The position numbers were made by a program, and so were the translations under genes. A stretch of 64,000 nt of DNA from Streptomyces sp. ISL-1 (GTDB taxonomy: Bacteria; Actinomycetota; Actinomycetes; Streptomycetales; Streptomycetaceae): assembly GCF_018614585.1 (NCBI RefSeq), contig NZ_JAGGOI010000031.1, positions 62,001 through 126,000 of the forward strand, in the 5' to 3' direction. Below, piece by piece: positions 53,740 to 62,486 of the stretch. Positions within the stretch are counted from its first letter, which is position 1. Each line of letters starts with the position of its first letter. The notes below the pieces were generated by a model. That model was not told where the DNA came from. It searched no databases and was given only the letters and a program-made list of their open reading frames with translations.

Positions 53740-54147
53740 ATGTCCCGCGTACAGCTGGCCCTCCGCGTCCCCGACCTTGCCGCGTCCGTGGCCTTCTACA
53801 CCAAGCTCTTCGGCACCGGGCCCGCCAAACTCCGCGACGGCTACGCCAACTTCGCCATCGCAGAGCCCCCGCTCAAGCTCGTCCTCGTCGAAGGCAACGC
53901 GGGCGAGGACACCCGTCTGGACCATCTCGGCGTCGAGGTCGAGACCACCGAGGCCGTGCACGCCGCCACCACCCGCCTGAGCGACGCGGGACTGGCCACC
54001 GCCGAGGAGAACGACACCAACTGTTGCTACGCACTCCAGGACAAGGTCTGGGTCCACGGCCCGGGCCGGGAACCCTGGGAGGTGTACGTCGTCAAGGCCG
54101 ACGCCGACACCTTGACCAAGCACAGGGCTGGCCTCGCCACGGGCTAG
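53740..54147 (+). CDS. arsI: ArsI/CadI family glyoxalase-fold protein (C-As lyase)
   Basis: A 135-residue vicinal-oxygen-chelate protein that cleaves the carbon-arsenic bond of trivalent methylarsenicals. The vicinal cysteine pair is C95-C96 in NDTNCCYALQDKVWV. Metal ligands fit Q5, H62 and E114 (REPWEVYVVK). This arrangement matches characterised ArsI lyases. The start follows GCAGGAGGC. It forms an operon with the flavin monooxygenase. CadI-type cadmium induction is the other name used for this family. Confidence 0.92.
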   Translation: MSRVQLALRVPDLAASVAFYTKLFGTGPAKLRDGYANFAIAEPPLKLVLVEGNAGEDTRLDHLGVEVETTEAVHAATTRLSDAGLATAEENDTNCCYALQDKVWVHGPGREPWEVYVVKADADTLTKHRAGLATG

Positions 54148-54884
54148 CCTCACGCACAAATCGGCGCACTCGCGGTTCTTCGGAGGCTCTCCCCTTGCCG
54201 GGCTGGGCGCCCGGCGGGTGGTGTACCGGCACGCCGCCGAGGGAGCGTCAACTTCAACGCCGGCAAGGTCGTCCGCGTGCCTGACACCGGCCCCGCGCAC
54301 GCCAGACCAGCGCGAAGCGGCCTGCCCGCACACCCCCCAAGACTGCAATGCCTTCCGCCGTCGAGGCGGCAGCGACACTCCGGACGATTTGCACGCCACC
54401 CGGAAGGCGGCGCGACCGGCGGGCTCGAAGCGCGGAAAAGGGGGCGGACACACACGGCGAGCGGTGATGTGCCCGATGCGGCAGCCCATCTGCGACCGCG
54501 AGCGCTTGCAACAGCGCCTCAGCATCTAACGGCGCGTCAACCACCCTCAGTCAATGGCGCGGCATCGCCACACGCTACGAGAAGCCAGTGACGGTCCACG
54601 TCCTTGGACTCTGTCTCGCCGGCGGTCGCGTCCCGGCTGCACGGTGATCCGAATGAACGCTCATAGCCCGTTCGCCGTCCTGCGGGTCTTTCATCCACCG
54701 TGACGGTCTCCGCTCCGGTGACCTGCGTAAACGATCAAACAGGAGCGCCCATTACGCCTGCCTGGGTGACACATATGTCGATGCGTCATGTTGCGGAGCT
54801 GACGGACTGTCGGTTGCCTCGTGAGCGGAGCACAGCAGAGGTGCCGCGCAGACAGGCCGGACACTGCTCCGTTGGAGGATCCTC
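54148..54884. other. Long gap, no gene recognised
   Basis: About 740 bases between arsI and the small surface protein. Short frames exist on both strands but show no codon bias or family resemblance. The promoter for 54885 is probably near its end. No repeat or strong hairpin stood out. Confidence 0.5.
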
Positions 54885-55376
54885 ATGCGTAACACACGTG
54901 TTGGTGTAGGTATCGGCCTGGCTCTCGGTGCCCTTGGTCTGTCGGCCTCGGCCGCTGTCGCCGCCGGGGGCTCGGACATCGACATCCACCCGGGGGACGC
55001 GTCCCCGGGATCCAGGGTCACCGTCAGTACGACGGCCTGCGGCCCGGACGTGACCTATGGCAAGGGCGAGTCGAAGGCGGGAGGGGCGTTCCACCTGTTC
55101 GAAGGCGACCGTGAAGGTGAGCTCACCGGCGAGTTCGAGATCCCGGAAGGGACCGAGCCCGGCAGTGACACAGTCACCTTGAAGTGCCCACCGCGGACCA
55201 AGGTCACCGATACGTACGAGGTCAACGGCCACGAGCCGAACGGCGCGGTCGATGCCGGCTTCGGGCCGGCCACCGACCGAGGTGCGCAGTTCGCCCTGGG
55301 CGGTGTACTGCTCGCCGGAGCCGCCGCCGGGGGCGTGGTCAGGAGACGCCGCCGCCTGAGCGGCATCCGAAACTGA
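54885..55376 (+). CDS. Small secreted, C-terminally membrane-anchored protein
   Basis: A 163-residue protein with a signal peptide (MRNTRVGVGIGLALGALGLSASA and cleavage near AVAAG). The extracellular Ig-like beta domain of about 100 residues has two cysteines (TTACGPD and LKCPPR) that could pair. A C-terminal helix (FALGGVLLAGAAAGGVV) and RRRRR follow, a sortase-like sorting layout without an LPXTG-type motif. The start has GGAGGA upstream. It precedes the class F sortase, and similar pairs recur in Streptomyces. Whether the sortase acts on it is unclear. Confidence 0.8.
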   Translation: MRNTRVGVGIGLALGALGLSASAAVAAGGSDIDIHPGDASPGSRVTVSTTACGPDVTYGKGESKAGGAFHLFEGDREGELTGEFEIPEGTEPGSDTVTLKCPPRTKVTDTYEVNGHEPNGAVDAGFGPATDRGAQFALGGVLLAGAAAGGVVRRRRRLSGIRN

Positions 55377-55471
55377 CCGCGACTCCCACCACACCGGCCC
55401 CCGGACCCGCATGGGTCCGGGGGCGGGGAGGGCCCCACGCCACCCCGCTGAGAAGCAGAGGCTCAACCGCG

Positions 55472-56143
55472 ATGGGAACAGGGCGCAAGACCAGCGCTTC
55501 TCCACAGTCGACCACCCCTTCAGCCAAGTTTCTGACCTGCGCACTGATGGCCGGCGTCGTGCTGGTGATGAGCGCGGCACGCGACGAGCAGCCACCGCAG
55601 CCTTCGGCTGCCCAGGCCTTCTCCACCTCCGCACGCCCCGCTCACAGCGGAACCGCCGCAGCCGCGCGCCGTGCCGTCCGGCCGCTGCCCCCGTCGGATC
55701 CGGTCTGGCTTCGGATCCCGGCCATCGGCGTGGACGCCCCCATGACAAGACTGGACCTCGACGCGAGAGGGAAGCTACGGCCCCCGCCCGCCGACAAGCC
55801 CGGCCTTGCCGGCTGGTACGGCGACGGCACGGCCCCCGGCTCGGTAGGCACAGCGATCACCACAGGGCACGTGGACACACCCACCGGCCTCGGTGTCCTC
55901 CACGGCCTCGGTGCCCTGGCCAAGGGCGAGACCATCGAGATCCGCCGGGAGGACCGGCGCGTGGCCGTGTTCGCCGTCGACGCCGTGGAGGTCTACGACA
56001 AGAAGGAATTCCCGGACGATAAGGTCTATGGCAGCTCCGACCTGCCCGAACTGCGGGTGATCACCTGCGGCGGTGGTTACACCAAGCGCACCGGCTACCG
56101 GGGCAACATCGTGGTCTACGCGACGCTGACCGCGGTGAAATAG
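55472..56143 (+). CDS. Class F sortase
   Basis: A 223-residue membrane-anchored transpeptidase or hydrolase. An N-terminal helix (FLTCALMAGVVLVMSAA) precedes a Pro-rich linker. The catalytic triad fits H133 (TTGHVDTPTG), C199 (LRVITCGGGY) and R206 or R210 (KRTGYRGN). The beta-barrel hallmarks RIPAIGVDAPM and VGTAITTGHVD are present. Class F sortases are typical of actinobacteria and poorly understood. It follows the small surface protein by 95 bases and probably shares its transcript. Confidence 0.9.
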   Translation: MGTGRKTSASPQSTTPSAKFLTCALMAGVVLVMSAARDEQPPQPSAAQAFSTSARPAHSGTAAAARRAVRPLPPSDPVWLRIPAIGVDAPMTRLDLDARGKLRPPPADKPGLAGWYGDGTAPGSVGTAITTGHVDTPTGLGVLHGLGALAKGETIEIRREDRRVAVFAVDAVEVYDKKEFPDDKVYGSSDLPELRVITCGGGYTKRTGYRGNIVVYATLTAVK

Positions 56144-56224
56144 CCGGCGACGAGTCAGTTCGAGCCCCGACCGGCAATGGGTTCGACTCGTGGCCGGGCG
56201 AGCCTGGCGTAGTCGGCGCCGGAG

Positions 56225-56986
56225 ATGGCCAGCGAGCGGGCCGGCGCGGCGATCGAGGTGGAGACGGCGCTGGCCAGGGCGCGGCACACCATCGACGAGT
56301 TCGTCGACCAGCCGGACGGAAGCGTGTCGGTGGCGGCCTTCCACAGCGCGGGCGTGGCATTCTTCCCGCTTCTGCTGCGTGGCCGTGCCGGCCCCGGGCG
56401 CCCCCGGCTCTCGCTCGACGAGGACGTCGCGCATTTCCCGCGGCTGACCCGCGACTACGACCTCGTACTCGCCCACCATCTGAACCAGGCGCCTCAGTGG
56501 CCGCGCGCTGTCACCGTCACCACGCTGCTGCGCGAACCGCTCGACATCGCCATGCCGGCCGACCACCCATTGGCCGCCAAACGACGCCTCACCCCGCGAG
56601 ACGTCGCGGATCAGCCGTGGATCACCGTTCACGACGGCTTCCCGTTGATGGCCACCATCGACGCCATCGCGACCGCCGCGAACCGACGGCTCGAAATCGT
56701 CCATCGCATCAACGAATTCGCGGTGGTCGCCGAAGCGGTCGCCGCCGGGGGAGGCTTGGCCCTGATGCCCCGCTGGACCACGCGTCGGCATCCCGCGCTG
56801 GTCCTCAAACCACTCAGCGGCGTACACGCCCGACGTCACATCGATGTGCTCCATCGCCCCGAACGCGCCGCGCGAAGGGCCGTACGCACGGTGCTGACCG
56901 AACTGCAGCGTGCGGCTGCGACGATCCAGAGCCAGGACATCAACGCGGATTCCGACGCAACATCGAGCCCGGCCGCCAAGACCTGA
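56225..56986 (+). pseudogene. LysR-type regulator missing its DNA-binding domain
   Basis: A 253-residue fragment. It starts in the linker helix of a LysR regulator (VETALARARHTIDEFVDQPDG) and contains a normal effector domain (SVSVAAFHSAGVAFFPLLL, EPLDIAMPADHPLA, DQPWITVHDGFP, EAVAAGGGLALMPRW). The N-terminal winged helix of about 70 residues is absent, and the DNA before it shows no HTH in any frame. It is most likely a relic. Expression of the effector domain alone cannot be excluded. Confidence 0.75.
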
Positions 56987-57311
56987 AACCGGTGCGGACG
57001 GTCAGCAGCACTACGTCACCGGGGTCCCTTCCGTCGTTTCCCACCACCTCACACGCGGCCGTGCTCTACCACAACCATGGTTCCACGGGGCGGAAATGGC
57101 GCCGGGACGACCTGATCCGCGATCCGCGATCCGTTTCCGGACAACGATCAGGAACTTGCGACTCGGCAGGCAACCCGTAGAGGTCTCACCCGATCTCACA
57201 GGCCGGCCCACGATTCCCCTCAGAACCGTCGGACCGTTCCCCGGCCCAAGGTCTGCCCGTGCGCCGCCTGTTCAGCCTCATGTCCCAGTGGCACTCGCAA
57301 GCGAGGAACTG
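56987..57311. other. Intergenic before lysyl oxidase
   Basis: About 325 bases, open in one frame but without codon bias. The lysyl oxidase promoter should be here. No box, repeat or hairpin could be supported. Confidence 0.4.
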
Positions 57312-59009
57312 ATGACTACCAGACAGCACCGCAATCGTTTATGGCGTTCGGCGCTCGCGGCCTCCGCAGCATTCACCGTAGTCGCCGGCGTGACAGGCGC
57401 CGCGCCCGTCGGCGGAACGGCACAGTCCGCACCCAAGCTGCGTCTGATCGCCGCGTCCACCTCGGTGACCCTCGACAAGTGGGAAGGCGAATCGGGGGTG
57501 TACCTGGACCTCGGTACGTACATCACCGCCGACGGCGGTCCCCTTGAGTTCAACGTGACGCGTAAGTCCTACAAGGACCCCGTCGTCGCCAAGCAGGTCA
57601 TCCGCGAGGGGAAGAAGACCCGGACCAGGACGCTTCCGGCGGGTCTGGTGAAGGACTTCTCCGGCCTGCGGGACTTCATCCAGGTCACCCTCACCGACGC
57701 GAGCGGCAAGGAAGTGGTGAAGCGGACGGAGACCTTCTGTCCCAACAACGCGTCCGGACGGATCCGCCCCGACGCCCCGGCCAACTCGAAGTATCCCGAA
57801 AGCTGTCCCATCAACCCGTTCACGCTGGGCTCGGTGTGGGGCGTGGAGAACGGCTGGGCGTCCAACACCTATGCGGGCTACTACTCCAGCCCGGTGGACG
57901 TGCCGACCGGGGAGTACACCGCCAAGGTGTCCGTGACGAAGCGCTACCGGGACCTGTTCAATCTGCCGGACGAGCCCAAGACGCTCAAGGTGTCCGTACG
58001 CGAACGCAAGCCCGAGGGCGGAGGCGTGCGCGCACCGGCGGCGGGCTCGCACGATTCCATGACGTCCGGACACTCAGGACACTCCGGCCACGGAGCAGGG
58101 TCGCCCGGGCAGGCGGCGAGGGGGACCGGTCACGCCTACCACGAGGGCCGCGGTGCCGACGCTCCCGCGCCGCCCGCACTGCCGTACGCGCTCAAGGCCG
58201 GCCGCACGATGGCGCATCCGGGCGACGGGCCCGGGCACACCGACGGCTCCCGGATCGCGCCCGCGCTGTCGGCGAACGCGAAGCGCCCCACCGGCCGGGC
58301 GAGCGTGCCGAACGTACCCAAGCCCGACCTCCGCTCGCTGCCCGCCTGGGACATCGGCATCTCTGACGGAGAGGATGGGGACGTCCCGGGCAAGGACTAC
58401 ATGGTCTTCAGCGCCAATGTGTGGAACGCGGGCCCCGCGCCGCTGGTCGTGGACGGCTTCCGCAGCCCGGGCAAGGACCTGATGGACGCCTATCAGTACT
58501 TCTACGACGCCGCAGGGAAGCAGGTCGGCTACTCGCCCACAGGCACCATGGAGTGGGACCCGCGAGTGGGCCACGAGCACTGGCACTTCACCGACTTCGC
58601 CAGCTACCGCCTCCTCGGCGCCGACCAGAAGGAGATCGTGCGCAGCGGCAAGGAAGCCTTCTGCCTCGCCAACACCGACGCCATCGACTACACGGTGAAG
58701 AACGCCAACTGGCACCCGGGCAACACCGACTTGTCCACCGCCTGCGGCCTGCAGAGCTCGCTTTCCGTGCGGGAAGTGCTCGACGTCGGCTCCGGCGACA
58801 CGTACACGCAGTACCGTCCCGGCCAGTCCTTCGATGTCACCGATCTGCCGAACGGCACGTACTACATCCAGGTGATCGCCAACCCCGAAAAGCGGCTCTA
58901 CGAGAGCAACCTGAACAACAACGTCGCGCTCCGTAAGGTCGTCCTGAGCGGCACGGCGGGCGCCCGCAAGGTGACCGTCCCTCCTCATGAGCTGATCAAC
59001 GCCCCCTGA
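57312..59009 (+). CDS. Secreted lysyl-oxidase family protein
   Basis: A 565-residue exported copper enzyme candidate that would oxidise amines. A signal peptide covers about 1-31 (LWRSALAASAAFTVVAGVTGA). The N-terminal 200 residues form a beta domain with two cysteine pairs. A His/Gly/Ser-rich linker follows (246-277: SHDSMTSGHSGHSGHG and HAYHEG). The lysyl oxidase domain covers about 345-550, with the copper motif GHEHWHFTDF (H421, H423, H425) and the candidate quinone-forming Tyr/Lys nearby. ATG 57312 follows GAGGAACTG. Bacterial lysyl oxidases are described in Streptomyces. The His-rich linker may gather copper. Confidence 0.88.
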   Translation: MTTRQHRNRLWRSALAASAAFTVVAGVTGAAPVGGTAQSAPKLRLIAASTSVTLDKWEGESGVYLDLGTYITADGGPLEFNVTRKSYKDPVVAKQVIREGKKTRTRTLPAGLVKDFSGLRDFIQVTLTDASGKEVVKRTETFCPNNASGRIRPDAPANSKYPESCPINPFTLGSVWGVENGWASNTYAGYYSSPVDVPTGEYTAKVSVTKRYRDLFNLPDEPKTLKVSVRERKPEGGGVRAPAAGSHDSMTSGHSGHSGHGAGSPGQAARGTGHAYHEGRGADAPAPPALPYALKAGRTMAHPGDGPGHTDGSRIAPALSANAKRPTGRASVPNVPKPDLRSLPAWDIGISDGEDGDVPGKDYMVFSANVWNAGPAPLVVDGFRSPGKDLMDAYQYFYDAAGKQVGYSPTGTMEWDPRVGHEHWHFTDFASYRLLGADQKEIVRSGKEAFCLANTDAIDYTVKNANWHPGNTDLSTACGLQSSLSVREVLDVGSGDTYTQYRPGQSFDVTDLPNGTYYIQVIANPEKRLYESNLNNNVALRKVVLSGTAGARKVTVPPHELINAP

Positions 59010-59038
59010 TATCCCGTTCGTCAGGGTGGAGTGAGGTC

Positions 59039-59076
59039 ACGGGCCCGGTCGCGCGCTCTCGCGTGACCGGGCCCGT
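59039..59076. terminator. Hairpin between convergent genes
   Basis: ACGGGCCCGGTC at 59039-59050 pairs perfectly with 59065-59076, and CGCG at 59052-59055 can pair with 59060-59063 inside the loop. It serves the lysyl oxidase and the hydrolase, whose 3' ends face each other. Confidence 0.85.
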
Positions 59077-59120
59077 ACGACCTTGCCGACGCCCGTTTCG
59101 GCGGCGGCGACTTGGGTGGC

Positions 59121-60134
59121 TCAGGACGATGCGTGGGCGGGCAGGGACTGGAGCCAGTCGACCAGTAGCCGGTTGACTTCATCGCTGCGTTCCTGCTGTA
59201 CCCAGTGTCCGCAGCCTTCAAGAGTGTGCGAGGAGACCAGACGGGGGAGGGTCGTGGGGTACGCCTTGATCGCGTCGGCCATCCAGGTGGTTGAGGGGTC
59301 GAGGTCCCCGCCGATGAACAGCGAGGGCTGGGTGATCGGTGACCCGCCCCATACGGCGAGATCCTCCCAGTCCCGGTCGACGTTGCGGTACCGGTTGAGC
59401 GGCCCGGTCAGTCCGGTCCGCTCGAACTCGGCTGCGTAGAAGTCGAGATCAGCCTCTGTGAGCCAGGAGGGGAGGGTGTCGCCGACGAAGCGGTCGGAGA
59501 GCTTCGCGCCTTCGGGGACGAAGAAGAGGGGGTCTTCGCCGGCCGGCGGCATCGTGTCGGCGGAGAGCCCGGCGTAGAACCCCGCCAGCCAGGCACGGAC
59601 ATTGGGCTCGATCTCCGCCTCGGCCCGTCCGGGCTCCTGGAAGTAGCTGACGTAGAACTCTTCGCTTCCGCCGATCCGGGCGAACGCATCGGTGGGCCGG
59701 ACCCCGCCGCGCGGTGCGTACGGAACACTCAGCAGCCCTACGGCGGTGAAGATGTCGGGCCTTAGCAGCGCCGAGTTGGCGGCGATCGGTGAACCCCAGT
59801 CGTGGCCCACGACCACCGCCATCTCCGCGCCGAGCGCGCCCACGACTCCGACGTTGTCGGCGACATGGGCCAGCATCCGGTACGCGTCCACCTCGTGAGG
59901 CTTCGATGAGCGGCCGTAACCGCGGACGTCGATGGCGACCGCGTGGAAGCCGGCCGCGGCGAGCGCCGGGAGCTGTTTGCGCCACGAGTACCACGACTCG
60001 GGAAAGCCATGGACCAGGAGGACCAGAGGGCCACTGCCCTGCTCCACCAGATGGATACGACCACCGGGGACCTCCACCGATCGGTGCTTTGCGTCCGGCA
60101 CCGGGGCAGAAGCCGAAGGGGCGGGCTGCGACAT
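59121..60134 (-). CDS. Alpha/beta hydrolase, epoxide-hydrolase-like
   Basis: A 337-residue soluble hydrolase. The oxyanion segment is LVHGFPESWYSWRKQL (about 37-52). The nucleophile aspartate is in VVVGHDWGSPIA (about 108), and the acid and His are in GGDLDPST and EGCGHWVQQE. GHDWG with Asp rather than Ser points to an epoxide hydrolase or dehalogenase. Two cap-domain tyrosines are expected, but their identity cannot be fixed by eye. ATG 60134 follows AGGAGGTCCC. Substrate unknown. Confidence 0.9.
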   Translation of the reverse strand: MSQPAPSASAPVPDAKHRSVEVPGGRIHLVEQGSGPLVLLVHGFPESWYSWRKQLPALAAAGFHAVAIDVRGYGRSSKPHEVDAYRMLAHVADNVGVVGALGAEMAVVVGHDWGSPIAANSALLRPDIFTAVGLLSVPYAPRGGVRPTDAFARIGGSEEFYVSYFQEPGRAEAEIEPNVRAWLAGFYAGLSADTMPPAGEDPLFFVPEGAKLSDRFVGDTLPSWLTEADLDFYAAEFERTGLTGPLNRYRNVDRDWEDLAVWGGSPITQPSLFIGGDLDPSTTWMADAIKAYPTTLPRLVSSHTLEGCGHWVQQERSDEVNRLLVDWLQSLPAHASS

Positions 60135-60294
60135 GGGACCTCCTGGGTGACGTCGTGCGAGCGGCGGAGTGGCCGCGCCGGCCGGTGGGACCTGCGCCGC
60201 GCCCTCCACCACGATCATCGGCGTGTGCCATGGCGGTCGCGAGAAATGTTGCCGGTTCGGCAAACCGGGGCCGTGCCCCGTACCACCCGCCGGG

Positions 60295-60519
60295 TCAGTT
60301 CTGCTCGTCGTCTGTCGCCGCGGATTCCGCAGCGGCGGCGGCCGATTCGGCGGCGTCCACGAGGCTCTCCATCTCGGTGACGTCCGACGGTCCTGTGGTC
60401 ACGGTGCTGTCGGTCGTCGTTCCGCTGCCCTTCCCGGCGCTGTCCTGGCCACAGCCGGTGAGGGCGGTCAGGAGCAGAAGGGCGGTCGTGACGGCTGTAG
60501 CGGTACGTCGGCGGGGCAT
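60295..60519 (-). CDS. Small lipoprotein
   Basis: A 74-residue exported protein. A signal peptide (MPRRRTATAVTTALLLLTAL) ends in the lipobox LTGC, followed by a Ser/Thr/Gly linker and an Ala/Glu-rich helix (MESLVDAAESAAAAAESAAT). The ATG overlaps the stop of the upstream gene by one base, so the two are coupled. No family recognised. Confidence 0.75.
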   Translation of the reverse strand: MPRRRTATAVTTALLLLTALTGCGQDSAGKGSGTTTDSTVTTGPSDVTEMESLVDAAESAAAAAESAATDDEQN

Positions 60520-60920
60520 CACTTCTCGCTCCCCTTCTTGTTCGCCTTGCACCAGGTCTTGACGGCGATCAGGTCCTTCTGGCGCTTCTCCAGGGTGGGG
60601 ACGAGGGAGCGGCGGAAGGTGAGCTTGTCGTTGAGGAACGTCTCGATCTCGGTGTGACCGGCCGCCTTGGCGTTCTCGGCCCGCTTCGCCAGCCGGGCGA
60701 TGGAGCCGTGCTGCGTCGCATTCCCCTGGAGGCGGTCCAATGCCCGCTCGAGGCGCTTCTCGATCTTTGGTACCCGCTTGCACAGCGCCTGCGCGCCGTC
60801 ACCGGTGGGCGCGCTGTGCGGCGACGGTGTGCCACCGCCGGCGGTGGCTGTGCCTGCCGCGGTGGTGAGCAGTGCTGTGGCGCTGGCCAGAGCCAGGGCT
60901 GCGGTCCTTGCGATCTTCAT
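60519..60920 (-). CDS. Small secreted helical protein
   Basis: A 133-residue exported protein with a clear signal peptide (MKIARTAALALASATALLTT, cleavage near TATAG). The mature part is helical and charged, with two cysteines (ALCKRV, TWCKAN) at its ends that could bond. In outline it reads KRVPKIEKRLERALDRL and TFRRSLVPTLEKRQKDL. No family recognised. It lies 72 bases downstream of the histidine kinase on the same strand and may be its target or a sensed partner. Confidence 0.8.
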   Translation of the reverse strand: MKIARTAALALASATALLTTAAGTATAGGGTPSPHSAPTGDGAQALCKRVPKIEKRLERALDRLQGNATQHGSIARLAKRAENAKAAGHTEIETFLNDKLTFRRSLVPTLEKRQKDLIAVKTWCKANKKGSEK

Positions 60921-60992
60921 GACCGTGTCTCCTCCGGGAGCGGGAACGGGAACGAACGGGGCGAGGCGCGATTGCCTGCGCGTGCCCAGAAG

Positions 60993-62486
60993 TTAGGAGC
61001 CGTCCTTGTGGAAACCTTGTGGGTGCTCCGCGGTTCCGATCAGCCAGTCCCGCTGGGCCGGCAAGAGGACCTCGGTCTGCCTGCTCTCCCGCACGGGGAG
61101 CCGGACCTCGATCCGCGTGCCACAGCCGCCAGGCCGGTCCTGGACCTGCACGCGGCCCGCGTGCAGGGCGGTCTGCTGCGCTACGAGGGTGAGGCCGAGC
61201 CCGGAGCCGGGGCTGTCCGGCCTGCGCTCGAAGCGATGGAACACCGCATCACGGCGTGACGGCGCAATGCCGGGCCCGCGGTCGTCCACCGTCAGCACCG
61301 CGACCGAGCCCGCGGGATGCCCGCCCGCTCGCAGGCCCAGCTCTACCCGGGCCCGTCCGTCGGTCCCTCGCCCGTGAACCACCGCGTTGGCCAGAAGGTT
61401 GTCGACGATCGTCCGCACTCCCGGCTCCCAACCATGCACGCTCAGGCGTGGCATGACCGGCACAGTGATCTCCAAGGCGGGATGCCTGCGCCGGGCGTCG
61501 GCGACCGACACCTCGATCACCTCCGCGAGGTCCACCGAGCCGAACGCGTCGGCCTCGACCAGGTCACCCCGCCCGAGTTGCCTCAGCATCACCAGCAGGC
61601 CCAGGAGCCGGGAGTGCTCGGCCCGGAGATCGTCGAGTACCTCCGTCCGGTCCGCCGGTCCGAGATCGGGGTGCTCGGTGAGGATCTCCAGGTTGGTCTG
61701 CATGCTCATCAGCGGGGTGCGCAGTTCATGCGCCGCGGCGGCCGCGAACGAGCGGGCGGTGGCCAGGGCGCCCGTGGTCCGGTCGGCCTGTTCGTCATAG
61801 CGTGCGAGCACCGTCTGCAGCGTACGGGCGAGATCGTCGACCTCGGTCACTCCGGTCCGTGCGTGGTCGAGCCGCGTCGTATCCGCCCTCGGGTCAAGGC
61901 CGTTCGTGCGTTGCTGCAGCCGGCGCAGCGGGCGGCTCGCCCGTGAGGCGACAGCCAGAGCCAGCAGGCCGGAAATCGGAGCGGCCAGCAGCGCCACCGT
62001 CACCACGCGCCGACGTACGAGAGCCAACTGGTCATCGCTCGCGGTATCGGGGGAGAACAGCCACAGCGTGCCATCGACACCAGGGCGCGATCCCTGTACG
62101 CGGACCAGTAGCACCCGCCAGCTTCTGGCCCCGTCCTCGACGGTGACCGGCCCGCGCGCGCTGTCCGGGAGGGGCACGGAAGCACCGGGCTGCGGTCCGC
62201 CCGAGACGGTGCCCTGCGGTCCGGTCAGCCGGATGCCGACATCCAGGCCCGAGGCGTACAACTGCCGCTCACGCGCCTGCTCGACCGCCGTAGGACGGTC
62301 GGCGGCGGCGGCCCGCAGCAGCCGCCGGGCGTCCTTGGCCACGACTACCGCGCGCTCGCGCAGATGCGCGTCCTGCTCGGCATGCAGATCACGGGCGACC
62401 AGCTGGAGCAGCAGCCATCCGGCTGCCAGCACCAGGACGGGCACGGTGACGCCAACGGCGAGAGCGATTCGGGTGGACAGCTTCAC
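60993..62486 (-). CDS. Sensor histidine kinase
   Basis: A 497-residue membrane kinase. TM1 is at about 6-30 (RIALAVGVTVPVLVLAAGWL), a periplasmic sensor domain covers about 31-155, TM2 about 160-180, then a HAMP domain. The HisKA box SFAAAAAHELRTPLMSMQTN has H253. The ATPase has DNLLANAVVHG, DDRGPGIAP and SGLGLTLV. GTG 62486 is chosen because it overlaps the regulator stop in GTGA and gives a normal cytoplasmic start. An in-frame TTG at 62603 would add 39 residues lying inside the regulator's repeat region. It is partnered with the adjacent OmpR-type regulator. Confidence 0.92.
   Translation of the reverse strand: MKLSTRIALAVGVTVPVLVLAAGWLLLQLVARDLHAEQDAHLRERAVVVAKDARRLLRAAAADRPTAVEQARERQLYASGLDVGIRLTGPQGTVSGGPQPGASVPLPDSARGPVTVEDGARSWRVLLVRVQGSRPGVDGTLWLFSPDTASDDQLALVRRRVVTVALLAAPISGLLALAVASRASRPLRRLQQRTNGLDPRADTTRLDHARTGVTEVDDLARTLQTVLARYDEQADRTTGALATARSFAAAAAHELRTPLMSMQTNLEILTEHPDLGPADRTEVLDDLRAEHSRLLGLLVMLRQLGRGDLVEADAFGSVDLAEVIEVSVADARRRHPALEITVPVMPRLSVHGWEPGVRTIVDNLLANAVVHGRGTDGRARVELGLRAGGHPAGSVAVLTVDDRGPGIAPSRRDAVFHRFERRPDSPGSGLGLTLVAQQTALHAGRVQVQDRPGGCGTRIEVRLPVRESRQTEVLLPAQRDWLIGTAEHPQGFHKDGS

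Noticed and set aside
60295..60920. Toxin-antitoxin pair
   Set aside because: Both small proteins have export signals and one is a lipoprotein, which does not fit a toxin-antitoxin module.
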